Positions 53,537-62,519 of a DNA stretch of 64,000 nt are shown one piece after another. Below the pieces are notes generated by a model. The model was not told where the DNA came from and searched no databases. It saw only the letters and a program-made list of their open reading frames with translations. The DNA lies in assembly GCF_011801145.1 (NCBI RefSeq), contig NZ_CP046172.1, positions 2,294,001 through 2,358,000 on the forward strand, read 5' to 3'. How positions within the stretch are numbered: position 1 is the first letter of the stretch; the number at the start of each line of letters is the position of its first letter. A program made the position numbers and the translations under genes. The DNA comes from Nocardia arthritidis. Its GTDB lineage: Bacteria; Actinomycetota; Actinomycetes; Mycobacteriales; Mycobacteriaceae.

Positions 53537-55150
53537 CTATTGTTCGCTGCCATGCGGCTGTCGGTATGCGATGCACGGGTGTGGGCGATTGTGGTCGCGG
53601 TGCTGATCATCGGGGCGGATAACGGCGTCGCCGAGGCCGCGCCGCTCTGTCGCGCGCCAGGGCAGGGTTGTTCGGGTGAAGAAGATCAGGGTCAGGCCGG
53701 TGGTGGCGGCGGCCGCGGCGGCCAGGGCTACCGCGAAGGGGGATTGGTACTCCGAGCCGCTTGGTACCTGTAGGAACGAGAAGAGCACTGTTGTGCCGAT
53801 GACGGCGCGTTGGTAGCCGGTCGTGGTCGCCCAGGCGGCGAGCGGGAGGATGGCCCAGAGCAGGTACCAGGGGTGCATCACCGGGAAGAGGATGACGATG
53901 GCGGCTATCGAAAGGCCTAGTCCGCCAACGGGATGTAACCGGCCCCGGTAGACCGAGAACAGGAGTCGCACGGTGATCGCCGCCGCGATGAGTTCGCCGA
54001 GAGGGCGGGTGAAACCGAGCACGGCGGTGGTGTGATCGCCCAGTCCGAGCAGTACGCCGCCGAATCCGGTGATCATGCCGAGCGCGGTGGACGGGGACAG
54101 CCAGCTGCGGATGGCGGTCGCGATATCGAGGGTGCCGAGCCAGCCGAAGCCGAGTCCGCTGACGGTGCTCGTCACCAGCATCACCGTGCCCGCGACCGCC
54201 GCGGTGAGCGCCGCGGCGGCGGGCAGTGCGAGCAATGGCGTCATACTGCGGCGAATCCAGCGCCGCGCCAACGCCATTCCGATGAAACCGAGCGCGACCA
54301 GGGCGGGGATCTTCACCATCGCCGCCAGTGCGATCAACGCGCAGCCGCCGGTCAACAGCGCCGCCGTCCGGACGTTCGGCGGGCCGTCCGCTTCGATCGC
54401 GGTGAGCGCCGCGACAACGCCGGTGAGCATCAGCCCCATCATCAGCGCCTCGTTGTGCACGCCCGCGACGAGATGGAAAAGCACCAGCGGATTGGCCGCG
54501 CCGAGCCACAGCGCCCGCACCGGCTCGATCCGACACCGCACGGCCAAATGCGGTAGCGCCCAGGCGATCAGCGCGATACCGATCAGCGCGACGGCCCGGT
54601 GCATGAGGATGCTCGCGACGATATCGTCGCCGGTGAGCCGGGAAATCCCGCGACCGAGCGAGAGGAACAGCGGACCGTACGGTGCGGGCGTGTCCCGCCA
54701 GATCGTCGGCACGGCCCTGGTGAGCACGTTGTCGATGCCGAGCGCGGGGCCCGGCCCGAGCGCGTACGGATCCAGTCCGCGCGCGCTGATTTCCCCCTGT
54801 GCCAGATAGGAATAGACGTCCTGGCTGAACAGCGGCGGCGCGACGACCAGCGGGGCCGTCCAGAGCCCGACCGTGCCGAGCAGCTGTGCCCGGCTCAGGT
54901 CCGTCAAGAATCGGCCGAGCAGGAGCCAGGCCGCGACGATCATCGCGATGCCGAGCAGACACATGGTCATGGCCGAGGTCGGCACCCGGGCGAACAAGCC
55001 GATGAACCGCACGCCCTGCGTCGGGTCCTGCAGCACCGGTTGCGCTCCCGCGCCGAGCGCGCCGATCGCCAGCAGTACGCTGCCGGTGGCGCCGAACAGG
55101 CGGATACGACGGGTCTGCTCCGTCACTTCCTCGGGTCCGCGCGCTGCCAC
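53537..55150 (-). CDS. alpha-(1->6)-mannopyranosyltransferase (MptB-like GT-C)
   Basis: 537 residues, about 12-13 membrane segments. GT-C polyprenol-phosphate mannosyltransferase with the loop-1 acid motif FSQDVYSYLAQGEISARGLD and the conserved loop APYGPLFLSLGRG, as in MptB, which builds the alpha-1,6 mannan core of lipomannan/LAM in mycolata. GTG 55150 has TACGGT 7 nt upstream (leaderless). The last 37 residues are hydrophilic. This cell-envelope gene supports a mycolic-acid actinobacterial host. Confidence 0.85.
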   Translation of the reverse strand: MAARGPEEVTEQTRRIRLFGATGSVLLAIGALGAGAQPVLQDPTQGVRFIGLFARVPTSAMTMCLLGIAMIVAAWLLLGRFLTDLSRAQLLGTVGLWTAPLVVAPPLFSQDVYSYLAQGEISARGLDPYALGPGPALGIDNVLTRAVPTIWRDTPAPYGPLFLSLGRGISRLTGDDIVASILMHRAVALIGIALIAWALPHLAVRCRIEPVRALWLGAANPLVLFHLVAGVHNEALMMGLMLTGVVAALTAIEADGPPNVRTAALLTGGCALIALAAMVKIPALVALGFIGMALARRWIRRSMTPLLALPAAAALTAAVAGTVMLVTSTVSGLGFGWLGTLDIATAIRSWLSPSTALGMITGFGGVLLGLGDHTTAVLGFTRPLGELIAAAITVRLLFSVYRGRLHPVGGLGLSIAAIVILFPVMHPWYLLWAILPLAAWATTTGYQRAVIGTTVLFSFLQVPSGSEYQSPFAVALAAAAAATTGLTLIFFTRTTLPWRATERRGLGDAVIRPDDQHRDHNRPHPCIAYRQPHGSEQ

Positions 55151-55221
55151 CGCTCGGACCGTAGCGGTGGCAGTCGTCCGTCAGATGACGGCCGAATGGC
55201 CACCGGCGAAACGCGCCGGGT

Positions 55222-55863
55222 TCAGTACTCGTGCCACTGCCGGAACGCGCCCGCGGCATTGCCCACCGGTGCGGGCGCGGCCTTGTGCGCGCCGCGCCGT
55301 GCCGCGACGACGAGTGTGGTTGCCAGGCAGGCGAGCAGGCCGGTGAAGATCAGTGCGCCGCCGATGACGAGCGGACCGACGAACGACGCGCCGACGCCGG
55401 GTCCGATGGCGGCCGAGATGTCCTCACCGTCCATCGCGACCTGGTACGTGCCGGGCCGGGATGTGGTGAACGCGTAGGCGACTCGGCCCTCGTGGCCGTC
55501 GACGCGATAACCCATACTGGATTCGCGGTGGCGCAGTTGGACGGGTTTGCCGTCCGGGTCGGTGATTTCGACGGTGACGGGGTGCGCGGGTTCGGAGAGG
55601 CGAGCGCCCTGATATTCGAGGTAGACGTAGTAGTCACCGCCGTCGGTGAGCCGCACCTGTGCGGGGCCCGGCGCGTTCGCCCGCTGGAATGCGGCGATCC
55701 GGTCTACGGGCCGCACGAAACCCGTTGCCGCGTAAACGATTCCACCGACGATTCCGATCACCGCGAATAGTGCGCCGAGGGCGAACCACCAGCCGGACGG
55801 GGTGATGCGCTCGGGTTCGCGCCGGGTGCTCGGATAAGCGGACGGCGCATAAGGTTGTGGCAC
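55222..55863 (-). CDS. hypothetical membrane protein with extracytoplasmic domain
   Basis: 213 residues: Pro-rich N-terminus, one helix (about 24-48), a beta-rich domain (YYVYLEYQGARLSE...FTTSRPGTYQVAMDG) and a second helix (about 160-188) before a basic tail. The middle domain probably faces the outside. No family recognised. GTG 55863. Confidence 0.65.
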   Translation of the reverse strand: MPQPYAPSAYPSTRREPERITPSGWWFALGALFAVIGIVGGIVYAATGFVRPVDRIAAFQRANAPGPAQVRLTDGGDYYVYLEYQGARLSEPAHPVTVEITDPDGKPVQLRHRESSMGYRVDGHEGRVAYAFTTSRPGTYQVAMDGEDISAAIGPGVGASFVGPLVIGGALIFTGLLACLATTLVVAARRGAHKAAPAPVGNAAGAFRQWHEY

Positions 55864-56015
55864 AGGCGAGCCCTCCCGACTGCTGGCGATGTGGCGGCAG
55901 CCGACAGCCTACGACGCCGGCCGGCCGCCGCGTGCGCGGGTCGGCGGATCGGTGCGGTGTGTGCCGAATGCCCGGTGTGTCGTCGAGTGTCACAGTGACG
56001 CAACGGCATTGATCA

Positions 56016-56438
56016 TCATTCGGCGTTGTACCGGTGCAGGTAGTCGGCGAACCGGGTGATGTCGGCATCGGGCCACTCGCGCAGGCGTTCGGCGAAGGCG
56101 GTCCGCCGGGCGTCCTCCGCTTCGCGCGCGACGCGTTTGCCCTCGCGGGTCGGTCGCAGGATGTGGTTGCGGCGGTTGGCCGGATCGATATCGCGTGTGA
56201 GGTAGCCGAGCCGCTCCAATGCTGTGACCTGCCTGCTGACGGTGGACTTGTCGAGCAGGAAGTGGGTGGCCAGGTCGGTGGCCTGGCAGCCGTCGCGCTC
56301 GATCACCAGGTCCAGGATGCTGAACGCGACGAGCGACAGTTCCGGATGCAGTTCGGCGGCGCGGCCGCGGGCGCGCCGGGCGAATGCGGTGAGCTCGCGC
56401 TGGATGGTGTCGATCGCCACGTCCCTCGGTCCGGTCAT
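56016..56438 (-). CDS. MarR family transcriptional regulator
   Basis: 140 residues. Winged HTH: VIERDGCQATDLATHFLLDK, STVSRQVTALERLGYLTRD and the wing DPANRRNHILRPTREG. ATG 56438 overlaps the operator edge. Divergent from a membrane protein gene; the GTTGTAT-type palindromes lie between them, so it probably represses both. Ligand unknown. Confidence 0.9.
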   Translation of the reverse strand: MTGPRDVAIDTIQRELTAFARRARGRAAELHPELSLVAFSILDLVIERDGCQATDLATHFLLDKSTVSRQVTALERLGYLTRDIDPANRRNHILRPTREGKRVAREAEDARRTAFAERLREWPDADITRFADYLHRYNAE

Positions 56439-56439
56439 A

Positions 56440-56476
56440 GTTGTATGATACAACCATTATAGTTGTATTTACCAAC
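56440..56476. promoter_or_regulatory. two MarR operators, GTTGTAT-G-ATACAAC and a degenerate copy
   Basis: A perfect 15-bp palindrome at 56440-56454 and an imperfect one (GTTGTATTTACCAAC) at 56462-56476, 22 nt apart, between divergent genes. Confidence 0.7.
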
Positions 56477-56489
56477 CATTGGAGTGTGC

Positions 56490-57518
56490 ATGGTGCAGCA
56501 TCAACTCCGGCACGTCGCCGGACATCTACTGACGCCCCTGCTGATGTGCCTCGGCATGGCGCTGGCCTATCTGGGCGCCTTCCATCAGCCCGAGCCGAAC
56601 CATCTGAAGGTCGCGGTGATCGGGACGACGCCCCAGGTCAAGGTGCTTGCCCAGACCATGAAGGACCGGGCGGGCGACAAGCTGGAGGTGCTCACCCTGC
56701 CGACCCGCGACGACGCGGTGCGCGAATTGCGGGACCGCACCCTGTCCGGGGCGTATGTTCCGGACGGGCAGCGACCCGAACTACTGGTGGCCAAGGCCGG
56801 CTCGGATACCACGGCCATGGCGGTCGAGGTGGTGTTCCAGCAGGTGTCCGGGCAGCAGGGGGTACCGCTCACCGTCACCGATATCGCGCCGCCCACCGGC
56901 GGTGATCCGACCGCGCAGGGCATCTTCTTCCTGCTCGTCGCGCTGAGCGTCGGATCGTACGGCAGCGTCGCGGCGATAGGTGCCGCCGGCGCCGGGCTGC
57001 GAATGGGCGTGCGCGCACTGCTCGGCCTCGGGGCCGCGCTGGCGGTCAGCGTGATCGGAATCGTCGTCGCCGGACCGGTTTTCCACGTCGTCGACCACGA
57101 TCAGGCCGCCGTGTGGGCGCTGGCCCTGCTGTACTGCGCCGGAATCGTGCTGGTCGGCCTCGGCCTGCACACCTTCCTGCAGCGCTGGACGACGCTGGTG
57201 CTGATGATGTTGTTCGTCATGCTGAACTTCACCTCGTCCGGCGGTATCTACCGGCCCGAGTTGCAGAACGGCTTTTTCGGTGCGCTGCATGCGTTTTGGA
57301 ATGGGGCGGGCTTCGTCGAAGGGGTGCGCGCGCTGCTGTACTTCGATGCGGGCGCGGGCTTCGGTGCGCGGGTGGTCAGCCTGTTCCTTTGGCTCGCAGC
57401 GGGTTTGGCGCTGGTGGTGATTGCGAGCATTGCCGAGAAGAAGCGCCGGGTGCCCGTCGCGCGGCATTCGGTCGATCGTGCCGCCGAGGAGGAGATGGAA
57501 GAGGCGGTCGCCGTGTAA
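56490..57518 (+). CDS. ABC-2/YhgE-like membrane protein
   Basis: 342 residues: one N-terminal helix, a 130-residue extracytoplasmic domain, then five to six helices. This is the layout of YhgE/Pip- and DUF3533-type ABC-2 membrane proteins, often drug or cell-wall stress related. Acidic C-terminal tail. ATG 56490 with GGAG 5 nt upstream. Likely regulated by the divergent MarR. Confidence 0.75.
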   Translation: MVQHQLRHVAGHLLTPLLMCLGMALAYLGAFHQPEPNHLKVAVIGTTPQVKVLAQTMKDRAGDKLEVLTLPTRDDAVRELRDRTLSGAYVPDGQRPELLVAKAGSDTTAMAVEVVFQQVSGQQGVPLTVTDIAPPTGGDPTAQGIFFLLVALSVGSYGSVAAIGAAGAGLRMGVRALLGLGAALAVSVIGIVVAGPVFHVVDHDQAAVWALALLYCAGIVLVGLGLHTFLQRWTTLVLMMLFVMLNFTSSGGIYRPELQNGFFGALHAFWNGAGFVEGVRALLYFDAGAGFGARVVSLFLWLAAGLALVVIASIAEKKRRVPVARHSVDRAAEEEMEEAVAV

Positions 57519-57552
57519 TCGACACGGCATCCGGAATGCGTTGGGAGCCTTG

Positions 57553-58089
57553 TCAGTCCGGTTTCGCGGCCGTTTTGGTATCCAACGGCACCAGCAGCCG
57601 GTGCGGCGTGCGCAGCGCGCGCGACACCGGATCGTCGCGGATCGAGAAATCGGCCCCCGGACCTGGATGGATCTCGAGTTCGGCGGGCCCCGGGGTGTTC
57701 CGGCAGGCCGTGCAGTAGCCGGTGGGATCGACCGCGGTGCCGCATGTCGTATGGATCCAGAGCCTGCGCGGCGCGCCCGGTGAGGTCTGGATATCGCCCC
57801 ATTGGACCAGTGCGTAGAGGGCGGGCCACAGTGAGATGCCGCGCTCGGTGAGCACGTACTCGTCGCGGCCACCGTGCCGCTCCCTGGTCAGTAACCCATC
57901 CGCGACCAGCGCGGAAAGTCGTTGGGTGAGCACGGCTTTGGAGATGTCGAGATGTTCGGCGAAATCGGTGAACCGGCGCACGCCGTAGAAGGCGTCGCGC
58001 AGGATCAGCATCGTCCAGCGCTCACCGACCAGCTCCAGGGCGCGGGCCAGGCCGCAGTCCTGTCGTGCGTAGTCGACGCCGAGTGCCAT
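57553..58089 (-). CDS. HxlR family transcriptional regulator
   Basis: 178 residues. HxlR winged helix CGLARALELVGERWTMLILR and FTDFAEHLDISKAVLTQRLS; the C-terminal extension has a C-x6-C-x5-C-x2-C arrangement (TCGTAVDPTGYCTAC plus earlier Cys), which could bind a metal. TACACT lies 6 nt before ATG 58089 (leaderless). Divergent from an MFS gene with a 21-bp inverted repeat between. Confidence 0.88.
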   Translation of the reverse strand: MALGVDYARQDCGLARALELVGERWTMLILRDAFYGVRRFTDFAEHLDISKAVLTQRLSALVADGLLTRERHGGRDEYVLTERGISLWPALYALVQWGDIQTSPGAPRRLWIHTTCGTAVDPTGYCTACRNTPGPAELEIHPGPGADFSIRDDPVSRALRTPHRLLVPLDTKTAAKPD

Positions 58090-58107
58090 CCGCCCAGTGT
58101 AGCCGAA

Positions 58108-58170
58108 ATGGTCTGTTGACCGAACCATACCGCGGAACCTATAGTTCAAATGGTTCGGTCAACAGACCAT
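58108..58170. promoter_or_regulatory. 21-bp inverted repeat operator between HxlR and MFS genes
   Basis: Arms at 58108-58128 and 58150-58170 are perfect inverted copies, separated by exactly 21 bp. Each arm contains a smaller dyad GGTC-TGTT-GACC. This is a strong operator for HxlR, placed over the two divergent promoters. Confidence 0.8.
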
Positions 58171-58179
58171 AGGAGTGAT

Positions 58180-59580
58180 ATGCGCACCTCGGAATCGCGC
58201 ACCCTGGCCGTGGCATCCGGCGGCACCCTGATCGCGCTGATCGCCTTCTGCGTCCCCCTCACCGCGATCAACGAGACCGCCACCGCCCTCGGCGCCGACT
58301 CCGGCGGGCGCATCTGGATTCTCAGCTCGATGAGCGTCGGGCTCGGCGCGGCGCTGCTCTCGGCGGGCACCATCGCCGACGACTACGGCAGGCGGCGCAT
58401 TTTCGTCTCGGGTGCCGCGCTGTTCGCCGTCGCCTCCATCGCGGCGGCATTCGCGCCGGGCACAATTACATTCGTCATCGCGCGCATCGCCGAGGGTGTC
58501 GGTGGCGCGGCGTTGATCGCCGCCAGCCTCGGTCTGATCGCACACGCCTTTCCCGCGGGTCCGGCGCGCGCGGCGGCCAGCGGGGTGTGGGGCGCGTCCG
58601 TCGGCGGCGGAATCGCCCTGGGCCCCTTGCTCGCCGGCGTATCGGGTCGCTTCGCCGATTGGCGTGCGGCGTATTGGGTGATCGCGGCGGTGGCCGCCGT
58701 CATCGCGGTGGCCGCGGGCAAACTACTGGACGAATCCCGGGTCGAGCATCCGAGCAGGCTCGACGTGCCCGGCACGCTGCTGCTGGCCGCCGGGATGAGC
58801 GCACTGCTCGCCGCGCTCATCGAGGGCCGGTCCGGCGGTATCCGGCCCATCGTGGTCGGGCTCGCCGTCGCGGCGCCGGTGCTGCTCATCGCCTTCTTCG
58901 TCGTCGAATTGCGCAGCAGGGCGGCGATGCTCGATCCGCGGCTGTTCACCAGGCCCGCCTTCCTGGCCGCCACCGGCGCCGCCTTCGCCACCGGTATGGG
59001 CATCATCGCGCTCATGTCCTACTTGTCCGGCTTCGTCGGTGCGGCGCTGGGGATTTCGGTGCTCGGCGCGGCCTGGCTCATCTTCGCCTGGTCGGCGACC
59101 AGCGTCGTCACCGCGCTGTTCGCCCGCAGGATCCGGTTGTCCGGCCGGATCCAGCTCGCCATCGGACTCGCCGCCGTCGGAGTGGGTCAGCTCACACTGC
59201 TCGGGCTCGGGCCCGAATCCGGTTGGCAGCGCTTCGTGCCCAGCCTGATCGGCATCGGAATCGCCAGCGGCGTCGTCAATGCCGGACTCGGTCGCGAGGC
59301 GGTCGCCTCCGTTCCGGCGGGGCGCGGCAGCCTCGGCAGCGGCGCCAACAACACCGCCCGCTACGTCGGATCCGCCGTCGGCGTCACCGTTGTCTCGGTA
59401 ATCGCGAGCGGCCCGGCGCATTCCGATGCGTCGGCGCTGTTCACGGGTTGGAACCACGCGACGCTGTTCACCGCCGCCGCATCGTTCGCGGGTGCGCTGC
59501 TGGTGCTGGCCTGCCGCCGACGCGGTGTCGTCCCGGCGCCGATCGCGGCCGCCGCGATCGGCGATAGCCTGAAACTCTAA
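58180..59580 (+). CDS. MFS drug/metabolite efflux transporter
   Basis: 466 residues, about 14 membrane segments (DHA2-like). Motif A region [20 protein letters not shown] and motif C-like [19 protein letters not shown], as in drug:H+ antiporters. ATG 58180 with AGGAG 4 nt upstream. Placed directly behind the HxlR operator, so inducible efflux is the likely role; substrate unknown. Confidence 0.88.
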   Translation: MRTSESRTLAVASGGTLIALIAFCVPLTAINETATALGADSGGRIWILSSMSVGLGAALLSAGTIADDYGRRRIFVSGAALFAVASIAAAFAPGTITFVIARIAEGVGGAALIAASLGLIAHAFPAGPARAAASGVWGASVGGGIALGPLLAGVSGRFADWRAAYWVIAAVAAVIAVAAGKLLDESRVEHPSRLDVPGTLLLAAGMSALLAALIEGRSGGIRPIVVGLAVAAPVLLIAFFVVELRSRAAMLDPRLFTRPAFLAATGAAFATGMGIIALMSYLSGFVGAALGISVLGAAWLIFAWSATSVVTALFARRIRLSGRIQLAIGLAAVGVGQLTLLGLGPESGWQRFVPSLIGIGIASGVVNAGLGREAVASVPAGRGSLGSGANNTARYVGSAVGVTVVSVIASGPAHSDASALFTGWNHATLFTAAASFAGALLVLACRRRGVVPAPIAAAAIGDSLKL

Positions 59581-59689
59581 GTGCCGCAACGAACTTCCGC
59601 ATCGTGTAGTAGGGTTGGCCGCGAATTCGCCGGGCCCGGCAGTTTCGCCGCCGGGCCGGTTCGGCGATGCGACGATGGCAGGGGAGTGG

Positions 59690-60763
59690 ATGAGACAGAT
59701 CCTGTTCGCGGCGGGGATCGCCTTGGCGACGTCGATCCTATTGACACCGCTACTGATCAAGATCTTCACCAAACGCGGTTTCGGACAGGAGATCCGGCTG
59801 GAGGGACCGGCCAGTCATCAGGCCAAACGCGGCACGCCGACCATGGGCGGACTGGCCATCCTGATCGGCACCTGGACCGGATACCTGGGTTCACATCTGG
59901 TCGGCATGCGCTACGACGCCGACGGGCCGTCCGCATCGGCGCTGCTGGTGCTCGGCCTGGCCACCGCGCTCAGCGGGGTCGGCTTCATCGACGATTTCCT
60001 GAAACTACGAAATCGCCGCAATCTCGGGCTCACCGCCACCGGCAAATACATCGGACAGATCGGGTCCGCGCTGATCTTCGGCGTGCTGGCACTGCGGTTT
60101 CCGGGCGACCACGGGCTCACACCGGGGAGTAAACATCTCTCGCTCATCCGGGACGTGCCGACGATATCGCTCGGCGCACTCGGCTTTCTCGTCCTGGTCG
60201 GGCTCATCATCGTGTCCTGGTCCAATGCCGCCAACCTGACCGACGGCGCCGACGGATTGGCCGCGGGCTCCATCGGATTGGCGTTGGGCGGCTACACCAT
60301 CATCACTTTCTGGCAGTATCAGCATTCCTGTGCGGCCCGGCCGGAAGCCGGCTGCTACAACGTCCGCGACCCGCTGGACCTGGCCCTGGTCTGCGCCGCC
60401 GCCGCGGCCGCGTGCGTCGGATTTCTCTGGTGGAATGCCGCGCCCGCGCGAATCATCATGGGCGACACCGGATCACTCATGCTGGGTGGTCTGCTCGCCG
60501 GACTTTCCGTCACCACCCGCACCGAATTGCTGATGATGGTCGTCGGCGCACTGTTCGTCGCCGAAATCTTCTCGGTGGTCCTGCAGGTGGCCGTCTTCCG
60601 CACCACCCGCGCCCGCCTGTTCAAAATGGCGCCCTTCCATCACCATTTCGAACTGAGCAAATGGGCCGAAACCGCGGTCGTCATCCGCTTCTGGATACTG
60701 AGCGGAATAGCGACCGCGATCGGTCTCGCCCTCTTCTACGGCGAATATCTCGGCGAGATCTGA
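59690..60763 (+). CDS. mraY: phospho-N-acetylmuramoyl-pentapeptide transferase (MraY)
   Basis: 357 residues, normal MraY length, about 10 helices. It transfers phospho-MurNAc-pentapeptide from UDP to undecaprenyl phosphate, giving lipid I. Motifs: [31 protein letters not shown] (catalytic Asp pair), [14 protein letters not shown] and [15 protein letters not shown] (HHH). All active-site residues seen. ATG 59690 with GGGGAG about 5 nt upstream. The flanks are an MFS exporter and a TSUP permease, not murF, murD or ftsW, so this copy lies outside a dcw cluster and may be a paralogue or resistance copy. Confidence 0.92.
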   Translation: MRQILFAAGIALATSILLTPLLIKIFTKRGFGQEIRLEGPASHQAKRGTPTMGGLAILIGTWTGYLGSHLVGMRYDADGPSASALLVLGLATALSGVGFIDDFLKLRNRRNLGLTATGKYIGQIGSALIFGVLALRFPGDHGLTPGSKHLSLIRDVPTISLGALGFLVLVGLIIVSWSNAANLTDGADGLAAGSIGLALGGYTIITFWQYQHSCAARPEAGCYNVRDPLDLALVCAAAAAACVGFLWWNAAPARIIMGDTGSLMLGGLLAGLSVTTRTELLMMVVGALFVAEIFSVVLQVAVFRTTRARLFKMAPFHHHFELSKWAETAVVIRFWILSGIATAIGLALFYGEYLGEI

Positions 60764-60773
60764 CCTCGCCGGT

Positions 60774-61622
60774 TCAGGTGAATGCGGTCGCGGTCATGAC
60801 GATCAGCACGATGGTCAAGAACACCGGATATCCGATCGCGTGCAGGTGATCCGGAATCCTGACCACCGATCTCTTGACCAGCGCGATGGTCGGCAGCGCA
60901 CCGGCCAGCAGGGCAAGCGCGGCGACGAGGTCGACGTGGCCGAATAATCCCTGACGCGAATCGGACTGTGCGGCAAAGGTGTACACCAGCGTGGCGACCA
61001 GTGCCACGGGGATGCTCAGCGGGTTCGCCAGCGCGGCGGCCTCGGCCATCGATAATCCACGGCGGCGCAGCAGCGGTACGGTGACGACACTGCCGCCGAC
61101 GCCGAGAAATGCTGCGACAGTTCCGATTCCGACGCCGCCGAGCACCGACATCGTCTTCCCGAGTGGTTCGGGGCGGGCGGCGCGGGTGAGGAATCCGCCG
61201 CGCAGGACGATATCGGCGATCGCGACGAGCAGGTAGACGACGAACAGAATGTGCAATGTCTTGTCCGACACCGTATTCGCCGCCAGCGCGCCGATGACGG
61301 CGCCGACCGCGATGAAGCCCCAGAGGGGATGCAGATAGTCACGCCGCAACCCGCCGGAACGCGCGTGGGTGACGGTCGCGATCGTCGCGTTGACGACCAT
61401 GACCGCCGCCGATGTGGCGACCGCGACATGCATCGCCTCCGATCTGGACGCGGCCGCCGAGATGGCGTAGATGACGGGCACGGTGACGAAGCCGCCACCG
61501 AAGCCGAACAGGACCGTCGTTACACCCGTCAAACATCCGAAACCCATCATGACCAGCAGTGATATCCACACAGACGCACGGTACGGCCAGCGGGGTATGG
61601 CGCACATTCGATGCTCTGCCAT
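60774..61622 (-). CDS. TSUP family (TauE/SafE) permease
   Basis: 282 residues, about 8 membrane segments. Paired glycine-rich motifs FGFGGGFVTVPVIYAIS and FLGVGGSVVTVPLLRRRG mark the two halves of the TauE/SafE fold. Transports sulfite/sulfonates or other organic anions; substrate here unknown. ATG 61622 (ATG 61607 also possible). Divergent from the AraC gene. Confidence 0.85.
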   Translation of the reverse strand: MAEHRMCAIPRWPYRASVWISLLVMMGFGCLTGVTTVLFGFGGGFVTVPVIYAISAAASRSEAMHVAVATSAAVMVVNATIATVTHARSGGLRRDYLHPLWGFIAVGAVIGALAANTVSDKTLHILFVVYLLVAIADIVLRGGFLTRAARPEPLGKTMSVLGGVGIGTVAAFLGVGGSVVTVPLLRRRGLSMAEAAALANPLSIPVALVATLVYTFAAQSDSRQGLFGHVDLVAALALLAGALPTIALVKRSVVRIPDHLHAIGYPVFLTIVLIVMTATAFT

Positions 61623-61664
61623 TAGCTTTCGAGAATCCGGCACCTCCGGCGTACGCTCGTCGAA

Positions 61665-62495
61665 ATGCGGAACGTGCTGGTGGACGAGGTCGACTCGATC
61701 GAACGGGCCATCCTGGCCATCGGCACGGACTATCCGGCGCACCATTCGCTGCCGACCCATCGGCATCGCCGGGCGCAGGTTCTCTATGCGGCAGACGGCA
61801 TCATGCGGGTCGACACCGAACATGGGACATGGACGGTTCCGACCCGGCGAGCCGTGCTGATCCCGCCAGGCATCGATCATCGGGTCCTGATGGAGGGTGT
61901 CAGCACGCGCAGCCTGTATCTGGAACCCGGTGCGGTGCCGTGGTTTCCGGCGCGCTGCCAGGTGGTCGAGGTGTCGCCGCTGCTGCGCGAACTGATCTTG
62001 GCGGCGGTGGATATGCCGCCCGAGTACAACATCGGCGGTCGAGACGGTGCGCTGACCGATCTGATCCTCTACGAACTCCGGACGTTGACACCGCTACCCC
62101 TCGAACTGCCCCTACCGGTTCGCGCGGACCTGCGGGACCTGTGTGAGGCCTTCCAGCGGACCCCGTCGATTCGATCGACGCCCGAAAGTTGGGCCGGGCG
62201 AATGCGTGTCAGCACACGCACCTTCAACCGCGTCTTTCGCGCCGAAACCGGGCTCACCTTCCAACAGTGGCGGCAACGGGCCTGCGTCGCGCACGCCATG
62301 CGCGCGCTGATGTCGGGAGCGGCGGTCACCGCGGTCGCGGCCGAACTCGGCTACGAAACACCGGCCGCCTTCTCGGTCATGTTCCACCGGGAAATGCGAA
62401 CGCCGCCAAGCGCTTTCCGGCCCAGGTCCGGTGTCGAAGTCCGGGCGGGGGGTGCGCTGGGCGCGCGGGCGATGGATGATCGAGGGAGAGCGTGA
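61665..62495 (+). CDS. AraC family transcriptional regulator
   Basis: 276 residues: N-terminal cupin (LPTHRHRRAQVLYAADGIMR, LIPPGIDHRVL) and a C-terminal pair of HTH motifs (ESWAGRMRVSTRTFNRVFRA, VTAVAAELGYETPAAFSVMF). TACGCT is 7 nt before ATG 61665 (leaderless). Likely controls the divergent TSUP permease, and possibly the glutaminase-like gene 24 nt downstream. Confidence 0.9.
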   Translation: MRNVLVDEVDSIERAILAIGTDYPAHHSLPTHRHRRAQVLYAADGIMRVDTEHGTWTVPTRRAVLIPPGIDHRVLMEGVSTRSLYLEPGAVPWFPARCQVVEVSPLLRELILAAVDMPPEYNIGGRDGALTDLILYELRTLTPLPLELPLPVRADLRDLCEAFQRTPSIRSTPESWAGRMRVSTRTFNRVFRAETGLTFQQWRQRACVAHAMRALMSGAAVTAVAAELGYETPAAFSVMFHREMRTPPSAFRPRSGVEVRAGGALGARAMDDRGRA

Positions 62496-62519
62496 TTCCG
62501 GACGAACAGTGGGGTCGGA

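Noticed and set aside
53507..53773. Plus-strand frame with a hydrophobic stretch
   Set aside because: Overlaps the C-terminal coding region of the MptB-like gene; the second half is Gly-rich shadow sequence.
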